Shown here piece by piece: positions 47,301 through 58,643 of a stretch of 64,000 nt of DNA; the first letter of the stretch is position 1; each line of letters opens with the position of its first letter. A program made the position numbers and the translations under genes. The notes below the pieces were generated by a model, which did no database searches, was not told the DNA's origin, and saw only the letters and a list, made by a program, of their open reading frames with translations. The DNA is from Kingdonia uniflora. Its lineage: Eukaryota > Streptophyta > Magnoliopsida > Ranunculales > Circaeasteraceae. The stretch lies in assembly GCA_014058105.1 (NCBI GenBank), contig JACGCM010002201.1, forward strand, positions 248,001 through 312,000. Reading direction: 5' to 3'.

Positions 47301-50300
47301 ATTTAGACTATCTTATTTTAGTAGGATTCCTTTGTGGAAAACCGAAGAGAATTAGGAAAGCTTATATATATCATATAAATAAAGGCTATATAGCCTCCAC
47401 TTTCAGTAGATTATGAATGAGATAGATATTTATTTTTTTAGTAAAATTGATTTATTATATTGTTGAGTCATCAATTTATTGCTTCCCCTTTCAGCACATA
47501 CTCTTTTGCTACTTGATTGTAGGGTAGTTCTGCCAAGCTTTTTCTTTCATAACCGAGTTCTAGTTGTTTTAATATAATGAGTTCGTTCATTTAATCAAAG
47601 ATTGACTGTAGCTGCTTTTCGTTCAAATGATCGCCATTTATGGAACTTCTTGTTTAAATGATCGTCACGACGTCATCTATATTTGGTTGTCAAGTTGAAC
47701 GCCCTAAATTGAAGAACTGAAGTAAGACTAAAATCGAAAAAAATTATTTGAAGATCCAAATACTTATGGAAGATGTGAGGGGGTGGACATGATAAAAGAA
47801 GCTAGATCTTTGAGCGAAGCATGATGCAGGAACAACAATGCAAATACCAGAAAATAGAAGCAAACAAATTAAAGTTAATGGGTGAGAAAAGGAGACGCCT
47901 CTTTCACTTTATGGGTAGTGGGTGAAGATAGATTATAGCTTGTACAAGTTAGAGGTTGATAACCAATCAATGGCTGGTAATGATAAAATTAGAGACGACG
48001 CCATTGAGTTGTACTCGGGTTGTACAAGGAACCTCATTGGTGGAGATCGGTAGTCGGCGGGCTAGATTTTTGTAGCACTAGTACGTATTATTTAGCTTGG
48101 TTCGGGCAGTAATTCAATGAAGAGTTGCCTTGTGAAGCTATGGTGAGGAGAAAGTCGTGAGGCCACCTGATAGATACCCATTGTAATTCTTTTGTAAATG
48201 ATGGCATATATTAGACGAAGATGTTATGGAAAAGGTTGAAGGTGTTTTATCACGGTATTCTATTGATTGGAGAATTAATATTACTTTTTTTAAACTTGTA
48301 GGTTGAGGGAAGTGATGAGTTCAAAGATTTCAAGATTTCAAGGGACTTTAGCTTCGAATTGGCAAATCCTTGATGATATTCTTATTGCAAATGAATCGAT
48401 TAGTTTTAGAAAGAGGAAATACAGAGTATAGGATGTATAGTTTTTTTTGTAAAGGCTTAAGATCATGTGAGTTGAAACATTTTATTTTTTTGTTTAGAGA
48501 GTAGATTTCGGTGAAAATTGAAGGGAGTAAGTAAGTTTACATCTCCTCATCTCGTCAGTTAAATATGTTACAGCGGCTTTGTGTTAAAGATAACCTATAG
48601 GATTTAGATCATCTCTTAAATCTAATTGATAAAGATGCAGCACTTCACTTTGAAACTTCACGATCTCCTTTTGGCTGATCATTTATGCCTACTTTGTGGC
48701 ATCCCGTATGAGACGATTGTTCTACAGTATATTGTCTTGTTGAAATAGAGATTTGGGATTGTTTCCTTAGCCTTTTAGGTGTGTCTGGATTTTTTAATTG
48801 GGCTTTATTAAATCGTCGTGCAACTCATTTAGAAGAAAGATTGGAAATGTACTTTGGACCTTACTTCCTAGGTGATTGGATGAGTATTAGGGAAGGAGAG
48901 AAATGAAATGCATTTTGAAGGAAGACAAATACCTTGGAATTGATCATCTATGACATATTTGTGACGATTTTGTATTGATTTTCTTCCTCCATATTTTTTA
49001 GGGACGTGTGGTTTAAAGATCTCGTGTTGTAGTAGAGGGTTCTACTTAAATCTTAGTGGTCTTTGTGGTTTTTGACTCTATCTTTAAATACGGTAATTCT
49101 TTGCATCTTAATCAATGAACTATCATAACTTTACAAAGAAACAAGTGAGAAACGGAACTTGAGGGAGATGGGCATTAGTTTATTAGTTAAGCGCCAGAAT
49201 TCTTCAATAGTTATAGACTTCTGCAAGCGTATTTGTCTGTTTTAAAAACCTAGACACATAAAAAAGGTTACGTTGGTTGATAGTTGCCACATGTCTAAAG
49301 TACGTGGTATAAATTATTAAGAATTTGATAATTTCTCAGCACTCCCTCTCAAGCTCTCAAGCTGGAGCATATATGCTTCTCGTGCCCCAGGTTCGAAAAA
49401 ATATGAGCTGCAGTACGATATGATACTACCATGGTGAAGATGTTGGCCCAATCGACTCTGGGAAGATATGTATAAGGAGTGCATACTCAAACTTTGTGAT
49501 CAAATAATGAAACAACGACATCGATTTCAAGGATGAGCATGTTTGTAGATTGGGACCTTTCTCTAGTACCAAGCGGACAGACGAGCTCATACTTGTGGCA
49601 TGTGCTGCAAGGAAGCTTGATCCACTAATGTAAGACGTAAAAACTATGCCCCCAATTGAATACTCTCGCAGCTACGAAGTACTCATTCCATGATGCCGAA
49701 CTGCACACGTTCCTGTCTGACTGAATCTCCATCCAAGAAAAAATCCGGAAGCTCCTGAGGAAACTAACTCCAACTCATCACAGGTTGAGTTCCTAGATAT
49801 GAAGACTAATTTGCTAAATAAGTATGAATATTAATAAGCTGCCAGATGCAAGATCCTCTTGATATAGCCTTGACTATTGAGAATATATGACGCCACCCAT
49901 ACTGTTGCCTCAACGATTAAATGGAAACATAATAAACTTCTTCAAGTTGACAACATAATCTTTGATAGGGTTGGAGGCCTTAAGAAAACCTGACTTCTGT
50001 TAGAGTTAGATTTAGTATTAGTATAATGCTAAGGGTAGTATTATTAGCAAGGCTATTTTATGTTACATCATACCCTCTATATATAGGAGAGAGATAGTAA
50101 ACTACTTCTATGAATAACCAATGTGGGACTAAATTAACATAAAATAGCCTTGCTAATAAGTATAATATTTTCCTTTTCTATTGTAGCCTATAAGTAGTCA
50201 AATTGCTTAGATTGCAACCTAATTAATTCAATTCAATGTAGTCTTTTGTGTTCTTCAGTTTTCTCTCCTTTCTCTTTATCTTCTAAGATTTATTAACTTC

Positions 50301-51958
50301 CACGTGAGTCTCCTTGATTCAAGTATTTAGTGAAACACGCTCTTCATTCCATAACAGGAATACTAGTAATATCAAAACAAGCAAAGCAATATTAATCAGT
50401 AGATGATTTGAATGCTTATGATGCTTTAATGTTCTCTAATTATAGAGGTGATTCGTTGTTCAACAAGAAAACAATTAAGAGAAAACATTTTAATTGATAA
50501 AAAGGAACCTACAAAAGAGGGATTACTTAAGGAAATAAATAAGACACTTTTAAGAAAGTTTGTTGTGATTTCATTCTCCCAACAGTTTTTTTTTGCTGAA
50601 GGAACAATGTCAAAAGGTGTTAAATGGGTTGTATTTCTTCTTCTCAGTTTTTTTTTTTTTTTTCATATTGTTCCAAAGTCGGGTTTTGACTTCGCATACC
50701 CCCGATCTACTCTTCATCTCCTGTTTCGGCTGTCTCCGTCTTCTCTGCAGCGCAGTCTGATACTTAAAACTTTTCGATACCTAGATAACTTGGTGATTCT
50801 GCTAGTTTAACGCCAAGTCATCCCAAAGAAGAAATCCTAACATATCCTGCTTCTCTTTGAATGGATATCTTTCTGTCAACCACCTTCAAAGCTGGAGAGA
50901 CAGAGAAAACACTCAAGATCTATAGGAAAAATCTAGGATTTAGTGTAAATGTAAAGAAACTGCAAGACTTGAGAGTTTCTGTTGTGCAAATGCCGAATCT
51001 CTCCCATTTCAAAAAATTTATATTAGTACTTCAGGAGAGATCATTTTATTTGATACATCTGTGTCTGGTACCATGTAAACTGGTTTAGCACTGGATGTAC
51101 GAGAAAGGTTTGAATAGAGAGATTTAACTTAATTAGGCAAGTTCTAAAGTGGTATTATATTCTTAGCGTTCTAAATACAGGACTGCAGGCATATCCCACA
51201 TCTAAGTTTCTGTTTGTAGAACACGTGGTCCCACTATTACATATCATGGACAACGTAAACATCCTGGTAGTGATATGGTACTTGTAGGAGCAATACCATT
51301 CTTTTGACTGTTAACATAAGCTGTTGTTTGTGCCGTTTTTTCTTCTTGTATGTGCAGTTTATTATTAATTAGTAAATTAGGTTCTCCTGATTATGTTGGA
51401 ACATAATCATTTGCCAATATTTTCATAAATGTTTCTGCTTTCACTTTCCCTTCTGTCTTCTTCTTTTTTCTCTACTTGGACCATTCTACGTATGAAGATT
51501 GTTACTGAGATATGTTTGGCCAAAGCTACAGTACACCAACCATACTCTAACAAAAAAACTGTACCCTTCTAATTATTTCTTATTTTTGGTTGACCAATAT
51601 ATTTTCTGTAATCAACTAAGATGTGACAGTGAGCGGGTTAAAGGAAGCAATGGCCTTAACTTGGTACTTAACTTGGTACTTATCTCAGAAAGCTTGGTGA
51701 TTTCTTGTAATCCTGGTGTAATTTCCCTATGCATGCAGGATGACTTGCCCTGGCCAAGGACTCCCTTCGGAACTTGTCCAGGATATGCTTGATGGTGGCA
51801 CACGGTGGGATTCACAACAAGGTCTCGGGCTTAGCCTATCACAGAAGCTTCTCAAAATGATGAACGGTCATGTAGAGTATATCAGCGAGCCTAGCAAATG
51901 CTACTTTGTCATTGATATTGAATTTCAAACTACTCGAAAGGGATTTGATAAAACATGA
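35392..51958 (+). CDS. PHYE: Phytochrome E-type red/far-red photoreceptor, four coding exons
   Basis: Exons 35392-37375, 37459-38266, 38717-39010 and 51739-51958 join in frame to 1101 residues (Arabidopsis phyE is about 1110). Domains in order: short N-terminal extension; PAS (about 50-180); GAF (about 200-385) with [10 protein letters not shown] and the bilin-attachment cysteine at residue 315 in [17 protein letters not shown] (about 395-580); PAS pair (about 610-860); histidine-kinase-related module (about 870-1101), where the H-box reads REEVKNP with no phospho-accepting His, as usual in plant phytochromes. The chosen start is the first ATG (MKNKCPNNG); an upstream TTG at 35350 is not a start. 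Words such as FASDENACC and FLETSDACE, and the short N-terminus, favour PHYE over PHYB or PHYC. The red/far-red switch would act in cytosol and nucleus. All frames are intact, so it is probably functional if intron 3 is spliced. Confidence 0.95.
37376..37458 (+). other. Phytochrome intron 1 (83 bp)
   Basis: It runs from GTATGT at 37376 to CCCCAG ending 37458. It is phase 1: the exons join as ATGCGAG|GCGAGG, giving Met-Arg-Gly-Glu. The position matches the first conserved intron of angiosperm phytochrome genes. Confidence 0.95.
38267..38716 (+). other. Phytochrome intron 2, GC-AG type (450 bp)
   Basis: The exon ends ATCGAAGAAGG and the intron begins GCAAGTCT, ending TACTGGCAG at 38716. This is the only junction that keeps the reading frame (Ile-Glu-Glu-Gly then Phe-Ile-Glu-Leu) with the length expected from other phytochromes. 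GT donors nearby (38271, 38298) give the wrong phase. GCAAGT matches the strong consensus seen at known GC donors. Confidence 0.85.
40061..40465. mobile_element. hAT-type MITE in phytochrome intron 3
   Basis: The 405-bp segment begins CTATGTAACATGGACA and ends with the near inverse TGTCAATGTTACATAG. It is flanked by a perfect 8-bp direct repeat GTTATCAA (40053-40060 and 40466-40473), the duplication length of hAT transposons. The interior has GTGTCGGACACC words in both orientations and no coding sequence, so it must rely on a transposase made elsewhere. Confidence 0.88.
40936..41612. repeat. GGGAAACG-rich degenerate repeat in intron 3
   Basis: The left part repeats GGGGAAACG/GATTCG words (40945-41160). 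The right part repeats the inverse, CGTTTCCC/TCGTTTC (41460-41600). The arrangement is that of a long, decayed inverted-repeat element. No clean ends or duplication were found. The open stretches here are shadows of the repeat. Confidence 0.5.
43271..43530. repeat. Diverged tandem duplication, period about 134 bp
   Basis: TTTCCCCATTATAAGCAGAT... (43270) and TTTCCCCCTTATAAGTCAAT... (43406) start two related units. Each contains GATGT(T/C)GATG, a GGTGT block, (G/C)GGTTGAAAG/GCTTGAAAG and a T(C/G)TGGTGGC word, and a TGGACT/CAGACT end. Divergence is substantial, so this is an old duplication. Confidence 0.6.
43950..44300 (-). mobile_element. Possible Ty1/copia remnant (antisense non-coding part)
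   Basis: ACCCCACAAGCTGGAGTAT followed by ATATCCAGCTTGGATAATGA resembles the CTCAAGCTGGAGCAT-type sequence often found near copia polypurine tracts, read here in reverse. There is no coding remnant and no LTR pair. Weak call. Confidence 0.3.
44480..44690 (+). pseudogene. LINE-type RNase H fragment in intron 3
   Basis: The plus-strand reading has [20 protein letters not shown] and then [11 protein letters not shown], a stop, and [12 protein letters not shown]. The last block is the HVYREGNKVADxLA motif at the end of the plant non-LTR RNase H domain. It is an isolated, broken remnant. Confidence 0.6.
44700..49330. other. Intron 3 interior without recognised genes
   Basis: AT-rich sequence with homopolymer runs (T/G at about 46040-46087), a purine-rich stretch (45160-45210, AAGAAGAAG type) and short open stretches only. 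Nothing here resembles a known protein by eye. It probably consists of old, eroded transposons. Confidence 0.6.
49340..49650 (-). mobile_element. Possible second Ty1/copia remnant in intron 3
   Basis: CACTCCCTCTCAAGCTCTCAAGCTGGAGCAT-type sequence (49341-49370) with GAGGGAG on the minus strand is the usual signature just inside a copia 3' LTR. The sequence further right has no open frame. Weak call. Confidence 0.35.
50041..50159. repeat. Perfect 25-bp inverted repeat with 69-bp loop
   Basis: The left arm 50041-50065 (TTATTAGCAAGGCTATTTTA and TGTTA) is the exact reverse complement of 50135-50159. It lies 1.6 kb before exon 4. It could be a short MITE-like element or part of a decayed LTR (the loop contains CCAATGTGGGACTA, common near LTR ends). 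Confidence 0.85.
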
Positions 51959-53030
51959 GAATAACAGGTAAGCTCAAGTTAATTCCATTTTCTATAGTCT
52001 AGCTCATGATTTGTTCGCTTTCTTTTTTGGCTTTTGTAATCCTAGTTATCATCACTATTTGTCTTAACTACTATAAAAGATCTTGTATCGGCTAAAATAG
52101 TTTTAATGGTGCTAAAGCCACATATAAATAGTCGAGCTTTCTCCACTAATAGTCAGATAGGTATATATGTGTGTATGTATAAATTTAATAGACAAGTTTT
52201 ATCGCTTAATTTAGGAAGCGTTCTTATCCGATTATAAATATCCATTTTTGTTTCCTCAAATGCTCTTCTATAATTGAAATCTCGTGTATCTCTAATCAGA
52301 TTTGTATTTGTTTGATTTACTGATTGCTGCTCGGTATACAGAGTTTGTCGAGAAATACAATCCATAAATTTATACTTCTTCAAGTAGCATGTATATATGT
52401 AAGCACGGGTATTCCCACTACTCGAGGTGTTAAGGTTCTTTAGGTGTTTTTCATTCACTTTGTTACCAAAAGTGAATTCATTGTCGTTGCAAGACTCTAT
52501 AAGGTGCTTATAAACATCTCTCATCCACTAGGTATTAACACCCTATTTTTCTTTGTGAGTTTTTTTTTTTTTTTTTGTATCCAACTAAGTGGATCTAATT
52601 GTTTCTTCACAATTTATTTTCTTTTTTTGGGTTGGAAGGTTATAAGAATCCAACCATTTGAGCCTCTGAATCTTTTATGATCAAGCTCTTTTGTTGTCTC
52701 GGTTTGAGTTTCCTCGTATGCAGTTGGAAGTAAGAAATTCCACAAGCCAATGAGTTCAAGCTTTATTTTAAGATGGCTACTTTGAAGAGTTCCAAAAGTT
52801 TTTTTTTTTTTTTTTTTTTTTTGTAGAGCTGGTTTGTGTAATCAGTTTTGGAACCAATGTTATTGGTCCATAGAGCCCATCATTGCGAGGCATTTTTTGT
52901 TTTGTTTTAGTGAAGATTCAAGTTGGTCTATTTACTATTTAAAGCTGAAGATGGAAATTTTATGACTCTTCGTGAGATGAAGTATTTTGGTATCTCTTCG
53001 AAGCTGGAATTATGGAGTTTGTGTCATCCA
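51959..53030 (+). other. 3' flank of the phytochrome gene
   Basis: Just after the stop, AACAGGTAAGCTC at 51964-51976 is a splice-donor-like site, so a 3' UTR intron is possible. T runs occur at 52560-52576 and 52799-52822. An open stretch on the minus strand (52153-52524) has no recognisable motif. The true polyadenylation site cannot be fixed by eye. Confidence 0.45.
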
Positions 53031-53290
53031 GGTTAAGAGGGAGTGTTAGAGAATATGAATTTTTTTGTATGTGTGAAGTTGGTTGAAGACTCAAATTGGT
53101 ATTTGAAGTTGAAGTTAAAGACTCTTTCTATAAAGTCCCAATTATTTGTGTTTAATTATATTTTTGATGTTTTTGGTTGAATTTTTTCAAGTAAAGTTGA
53201 TAAAAAGTCATGCTTGTCTTGAAGTTGCAAACATATTCTGTTCGTGTGCACTCTCACTATCCGTTTGATGGGGAGTGTCGGAGATTGTGA
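53030..53290 (+). mobile_element. Retrotransposon 3' end: polypurine tract and LTR remnant
   Basis: AAGAGGGAGTGTTAGAGAAT at 53033-53052 combines a polypurine tract with a TGTTAGAG LTR start, a pattern common in plant copia elements (plus strand). A similar word, GGGGAGTGTCGGAGATTG, follows at 53270. The LTR end and partner were not found. Confidence 0.45.
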
Positions 53291-54190
53291 TTTATATTAA
53301 GTGTGATGCCCGACAACATCATACTATTGTTAAGCAATTTTCTACTGAACAAGATCATAGGCGTTTTTGAGATCTATCTTTGTTGTGCAATCCTCTTTCT
53401 TGGTGTTTCTAGATTAACTACTCATATTCTCATGGGGCAATTTGGAGGTTTTTTGTGATCTGTCTTTCTTAGACGAAAGCAAATTGATTTTTGTTGACTA
53501 GAGCATTTGCAGTTTTCATATCTGAGGCAATCAATGATCTTTGAAATAACTTTGTAGATGACATTACAACAAGAGATCAATCTATACTCTCCAAAAGAAG
53601 AAAGATTTTTTAACTTTAGGGACCAAAGCAATCGTAATAGCTTTGAATTAACTAATAAAAAAAATCCATTCTGAAAGAAGTTCTTCACTCATTTACACAA
53701 ATTCCTCTTGATGATATCCCAAGAGCCTTTGTAGAAATTTGTATTCATTCCTTTAGGACCTGCAGATTTTGTTAGTTATGGCAAACAGAGCCATCTTAAT
53801 TTCATCATCTCTAACAAATGCTATATCAGTATCTTGGATTTTAGCTTTGTAAGCGAGGTCCTGATCATTTCCTTGTCAATTTGTTCATTTATTATTTTCG
53901 TACTCCTAAAATGCTTTTTACTCTATTGCCTCACTAGCAATGAACTCAGGGTCAGCTGTTTTGGAACCATGTGAATTTCTAGTAGACAGAATGGAGTTGC
54001 TCGAGTATCTCCTCCCCCCTAATAGCCTAATGGAAGTAGGTTGTATTGCTGTCTCCCAACATCAACCAATTAATTAACCCTTGATTTTGTTTGAGAAATG
54101 ATTCTTCTTTTCTAGCCAATCTTGAGCTCTTTTTATTAGTGGATTAACAAAACTCTTATTGCCTGTACTGGAAGAAACCACCTATCAATG
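53290..54190 (-). pseudogene. L1-type LINE reverse transcriptase fragment
   Basis: The minus-strand frame 53422-53688 reads FGEYRLISCCNVIYKVISKI, the F-R-P-I-S-x-x-N-x-x-Y-K-x-x-S-K-I block of plant non-LTR reverse transcriptases. Flanking sequence to about 54190 has further broken frames. The fragment is 5'- and 3'-truncated. Confidence 0.75.
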
Positions 54191-54203
54191 TGTTTGTTCT
54201 GAA

Positions 54204-54431
54204 AGAAAGAGTGAATCTCAATTGATATTCTATCAGACTTTACAAGGCTTTAAATAGCCATTAGGAAGATACGCACATAGGTATTTTGATAAGTGTAACT
54301 TCCCTTATATCATGGGATTACAATCTATCTTCTAATAGTATGAAATAAGTATATCTAGAGATAAACACAATCTATAGAGTATATATGTTGTCCGAGGTTT
54401 ATCACTAATATTATGAGCGTTATCACTAATA
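54204..54431 (-). repeat. 3' (left) LTR of copia element
   Basis: It contains GTGAATCTCAATTGATATTC and ends ATCACTAATA next to ACACCCCGGC, the complement of a polypurine tract. The expected TG at its left edge has changed to AG. Confidence 0.9.
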
Positions 54432-55800
54432 CACCCCGGCAAGCTGATAGGGCATTGGTGGCACCATGAGCTTGTTTTTGAGCAAAGCAAACCGAGTACT
54501 AGAAAGGCCTTTTGTGAAGATGTCAACGATTTGGTCGAATGTATGGACGTATCGGACAACAAGTTCCTTCTGAACAACCTTTTCACAAACATAATGGTAA
54601 TCAACTTCGAGATGTTTCATGTGAGAGTGGAAGACCGGATTAGAGGCCACAAGAGAGAACTAATATTATCACACCAAATAAGTAGAGTAGTCGAGATAAA
54701 AATCTTCAAATCCTTGAACAAAATGCGTAAGCATGAAATTTCAGCTGCCGTATGTGCCAATTGTCGATATTCGTATTCCGTACTAGAACGAGAAACCGTT
54801 GACTACTTTTTAGCACTCTAAGAAATAGGGTTTTTGCCCAAGAAAACGCATAAGCCACCGGTGGATCTTCGATCAATTGGACTTCCAGCATAGTCTGCAT
54901 CACAATAAGCATTCACACTTAAGCGGCCAGATTGGAAGAATAGTCTATGATCAATTATCCCTTTAACATAACGGAAAATCCATTTAGCAGCCATCTAATG
55001 GGTCGTTGTCAGTTGATGCATAAATTGGCATACCTGGCTAACGGCAAACGTGAGATCCGGCCTTGTTAAAGTAAGATATTGAAGCGCTCTCACTACATTG
55101 CGATACTTAGTGGCATCAGGTAACAATTCGCCATCGGAAACACCAAGCTTCTTTCCACTAATAGCAGGTGAAAATAAGGCTTGGCCTCCTCCATTATGCT
55201 TGAGAAAAGCCAAGGCATAGTTTGTTTAAGTTAAATATATATTGTCACCCGAGAAAGTAGCTTCAATGCCGAGAAAATAGCATAATTTTCCGAGATCCTT
55301 GATAGCAAACAACTTACCCAAATCAGAGATGAGTCGATGTAGATGGGAAGAACAGCTACCGGTAACGAGGATATCATCCACGTAAACGAGAAGCAAAATG
55401 AAGACACCACCATGTTCGTATGTGAACAACGAATAATCGGCTTTGGACCCAACAAATAGTATTTGAAACCAAGCACGGGGTGCTTGTTTTAAGCCATAAA
55501 GAAACTTACGCAACCAACATACATAATGAGGGAAATTACGATCTTAAACCCTTTCGATTGTTTCATATATACTTCTTCGGTAAGAATCCCGTGAAGGAAT
55601 GCATTTTGCACATCGAGTTGTCGTATGGCCAACGATTATGCATAGCAAGCGAAATAACAACCCGAATGGTGGTATGTTTAACAATCGGGCTAAATGTTTC
55701 CGAGTAATCTATTCCATGTTGTTAATGAAAACCATTAGCGACTAACCTTGCCTTGAGCCGCTCAATAGAGCCGTCGGAATTCTTTTTGATCTTTGTACAC
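54426..55800 (-). pseudogene. Copia reverse transcriptase and RNase H
   Basis: 55226-55513 reads [14 protein letters not shown], then LLLVYVDDILVTGS (catalytic YVDD intact, about 55374) and DLGKLCYFLGIE. 54995-55213 has [20 protein letters not shown] and VCQFMHQL. 54426-54650 holds the RNase H tail (HLEVDYHYVCEKV, DIFTKGLSSTRF). The parts are in different frames. The order and motifs are those of Ty1/copia pol. Confidence 0.92.
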
Positions 55801-56640
55801 CCATTTATTCGAAAAAAAACATTCACGGTCTTCGACGCCGGCACTAAAGACCATGTACTATTGCGCTAAAGTGCGTCAAATTCAGAACACATAGTTGCTC
55901 GCCATTGAGACGATTTAGATGCTTGTGTAAAGCATGATGGCTCAACTTTTTCAAGAAGAAAAGTCACAGATAAAGCATATTTAGGATTTGGTTCATAAAT
56001 GCCCACCTAACCACGTGTTACCATAGTATGGGTGTTTGGAATAGATGGTTGTGCTTCCAGGCTTATATAAGGAACTGGAGGTAGAAAGGTTGCATAGGAC
56101 TCAGAGATAAGGGTTGTATGGGAATAGAGGTTGGTGGAGCAATGTAAGTGAGGTTAAGAGATGGGTCAGTTGGTGGTAATATTGGTGGCATAGATGTCGG
56201 TGTTGCAAGGGGTATATCTTGTGATTGATTAGGGTTAGAGCTAGGTGGAGTATTAAAAGTAGGTTGAATCACTAGGTTAGGAGTTGGTGGAGAGCTAGGC
56301 GGTGCAGCAATATTATATGAGAGAATTTGAGAGGAAATTTTAGGTGCGGGAAAAACAATACCTGAAGTTGACGATTTCGTAGTTTAAGTGAAAATAGGTG
56401 GAGATGATTGATCCTTGAACAGAAACCCGACTCATTAAAAATGACATGGTGAGATAGGTACACGCGACCGGTTCTGATATCCAAACACCGGTACCCTTGA
56501 TGATGAAGAGAATATCCCAAAAAAACACATTGTTTAGAGCGGAACTCCAATTTAGTTTTGTTATATGGTCATAAATAAGGAAAGCAAGCACAACCAAAAA
56601 CATGGAGCGTAGAGTAATTTGGAGATCGGCGAAACTATTT
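55801..56640 (-). pseudogene. Copia integrase C-terminal and linker region
   Basis: 56272-56550 begins FRSKQCVFLGYSLHHQGYRC, the conserved block downstream of the copia integrase (K-C-V-F-L-G-Y-S-x-x-x-K-G-Y-R-C). A Pro/Ser-rich linker follows (56063-56272), as is usual before copia RT. Confidence 0.85.
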
Positions 56641-57230
56641 TTCATGAGATACAAACTTCAAAACCTTACTCGGAGGACGGTTGATTAAATAAACAGATGT
56701 ATTGCACGCATCAACCCAATAAGAAGGTGGCATTCCGGCTTGAGCTAGAAGAGTGAGACCCATGTCTACAATATGCCTAAGCTTGCGCTCGGTTGCACCG
56801 TTTTGTTCTGGTGTATGCAGGCAAGACATACGGTGAGAAATCCCATGGTGAGCAAAAAACTGCTGAAACTTAATATTGGCATATTCTCCCCCACCATCGG
56901 ATTGGAAGGTTTTAATTTTACATGAAATTTTTTTTTCAGTAAAAGCTTTAAATTTCACAAAATACTCGAAAGCTTCGTGTTTGTAGCGCATTGGGAAAAC
57001 CTACGAATATTTAGAATAATCATCCAAGAAAAGAATAAAATATTTTGATCCATTAACTGAATAATTAGGAGAAGTTCACACATCGGAATGCACTAATTCT
57101 AAAGGTATAGAAGCAATTGACAAAGAAACTTGAAAAGGGAGACGAGTATTTTTTCCCTCTTGTAGAGGGAGACACTGTTTATTTACTAAATAACTTAAAA
57201 CTAGAAATGCGGTATGCCCGAGGCGTTGAT
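56635..57230 (-). pseudogene. Copia integrase core
   Basis: The frame 56635-56991 carries KTFQSDGGGEYANIKFQQFF and SCLHTPEQNGATERKLRHIV, with the second Asp and the Glu of the D-D-E triad, then MPPSYWVDACNTSVYLINR. The first catalytic Asp region lies at about 57000-57100 and is broken by stops. Confidence 0.9.
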
Positions 57231-57731
57231 GCTACATCGGAGAGGTCATACGTGCACCAAGGAAAGCAAATAACGGAGCGAATTTATTTTGCAAACGACA
57301 ATGGAGATGGATCGGGTAGATCCCATTTTCACTCGTACCGCGGAAAAGCCTCTTCCCAAAGATTTTTTCCTTCACATAAAAGCAATCAGAGAAAAACAAA
57401 AAATAACAGTTATTATCACAAGTGAATTGATTAACAGATAATAGAGTAGCCGAAATTGAAGGCCAATGCAAAACTACGCAAGCAAAAATCATAAGAATTG
57501 TGGGATAAGAGAGTGGAACCAATATGGGAGATATGCAAACCTGTACCATTTTCCAATAGCTACTTTATCTTGGCCATGATATTCATTCTGGACCGAAAGA
57601 TGTGATAAATCCGAAGTCACATGAGTAGATGCTCTACCATCCGTAAACCAAGTTTGATTGTCACGAGGAACACTAGCAGATAGCTTCTTGATGGGAACAC
57701 GCCCTTCATAAACATGATTTATACGGTGATA

Positions 57732-57773
57732 GCAGTTGATGGCCGAGTGTCCGGGGCGACGACAAATTTGGCA
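57732..57773 (-). pseudogene. Copia zinc knuckle
   Basis: The minus strand reads CQICRRPGHSAINC, a perfect C-x2-C-x4-H-x4-C nucleocapsid knuckle. It follows a Gly/Arg-rich stretch (GRGRGSLSRNQPPGRG) encoded at about 57820-57930. Confidence 0.9.
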
Positions 57774-57779
57774 TGGTGG

Positions 57780-58600
57780 TCAAGTAGAGTTTGGTGATGA
57801 GGTTGACGAAGAAAAATCATTAGATGGAATATATGATCCCCTACCAACGCCTCGACCAGGAGGTTGGTTTCTTGATAAACTCCCCCTACCACGACCACGA
57901 TTCGATGTACGGGGTATACAAAGCAGTGGTGGTAAAAGGTTCAACACGGAGAAAGTTTGTTTCTTCAAGTCGCATTTCAGCGCCAAGAAGTAACCTTACA
58001 AGATCGTCAAGAGAAACAGAGGTCTCTCCCGCTTGGACAGAGTTGACAGTTGCTTCAAATGCCGGGCCAACGCCATTTAACAAAACATTAATAAAAGAAT
58101 CATCACTAACGGGTTCTCATGCAAGCGCCAAGTTATCAACGATGAAATTCATCTTGTCAACATAATCGGTGATAAGACATATTACCTCATTTTGTATTAT
58201 GAAGCTGAGTTTGCAATTGTGAAATACGAGATCAAGAATGTGGTGCATATCGTGTCCGAAGAGAACACCATACTTACCGGAAGTTGGGAAACGAGCGACA
58301 ATGGACAATACACTTGGAGTAAGTGTAGAATTGATCCAACTTAACAAGATCTGGTCTTGCTTTTGCCACTGAAGATAACCATCATTAATTGTGGAGAGGG
58401 GCTTCCCATCAGCACCATTCAAATATTGTAGAGGACAAGGCTTTGTTCCATCAATATAGCCTATTAGATGATGACTTCGAAGAAGATGAAGGAATTGTGC
58501 ACGCCACAAAACGTAGTTGGTGCGATCTTGATCGAAACAAGATGAGAAATGTTGAAAGTTGAAGAAGATGAGTTAACTAAAGTCATCTTAAATTGAGAAG
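57780..58600 (-). pseudogene. Copia gag
   Basis: 58117-58509 reads MWRAQFLHLLRSHHLIGYID and YLQWQKQDQILLSWINSTLT, the conserved capsid region of the UBN2/copia gag family. 57886-58083 continues with the VGPAFEATVNSVQ part before the zinc knuckle. Frames are shifted between pieces. Confidence 0.9.
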
Positions 58601-58643
58601 AAGAAAAAAATTGAAGGTCGTGAGACTTAGGCTTTGGATACCA

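Larger units (their letters stand above)
39011..51738 (+). other. Phytochrome intron 3, 12.7 kb, filled with repeats
   Basis: It runs from GTACAT at 39011 to GCATGCAG ending 51738, phase 2, joining LQLQLR to [12 protein letters not shown]. Exon 3 (294 bp) and exon 4 are intact. The 12.7-kb length is far beyond the few hundred bases usual for phytochrome introns. Inside are a hAT-type MITE, retroelement remnants, tandem repeats and unrecognised AT-rich sequence. No independent host gene is supported within it. Confidence 0.9.

Noticed and set aside
50448..50810. 120-codon plus-strand frame before exon 4
   Set aside because: It contains T-run-encoded Phe stretches and no recognisable domain; likely chance or eroded transposon.
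57736..58165. Plus-strand frames over the copia gag
   Set aside because: Shadows of the minus-strand gag and zinc-knuckle coding sequence.
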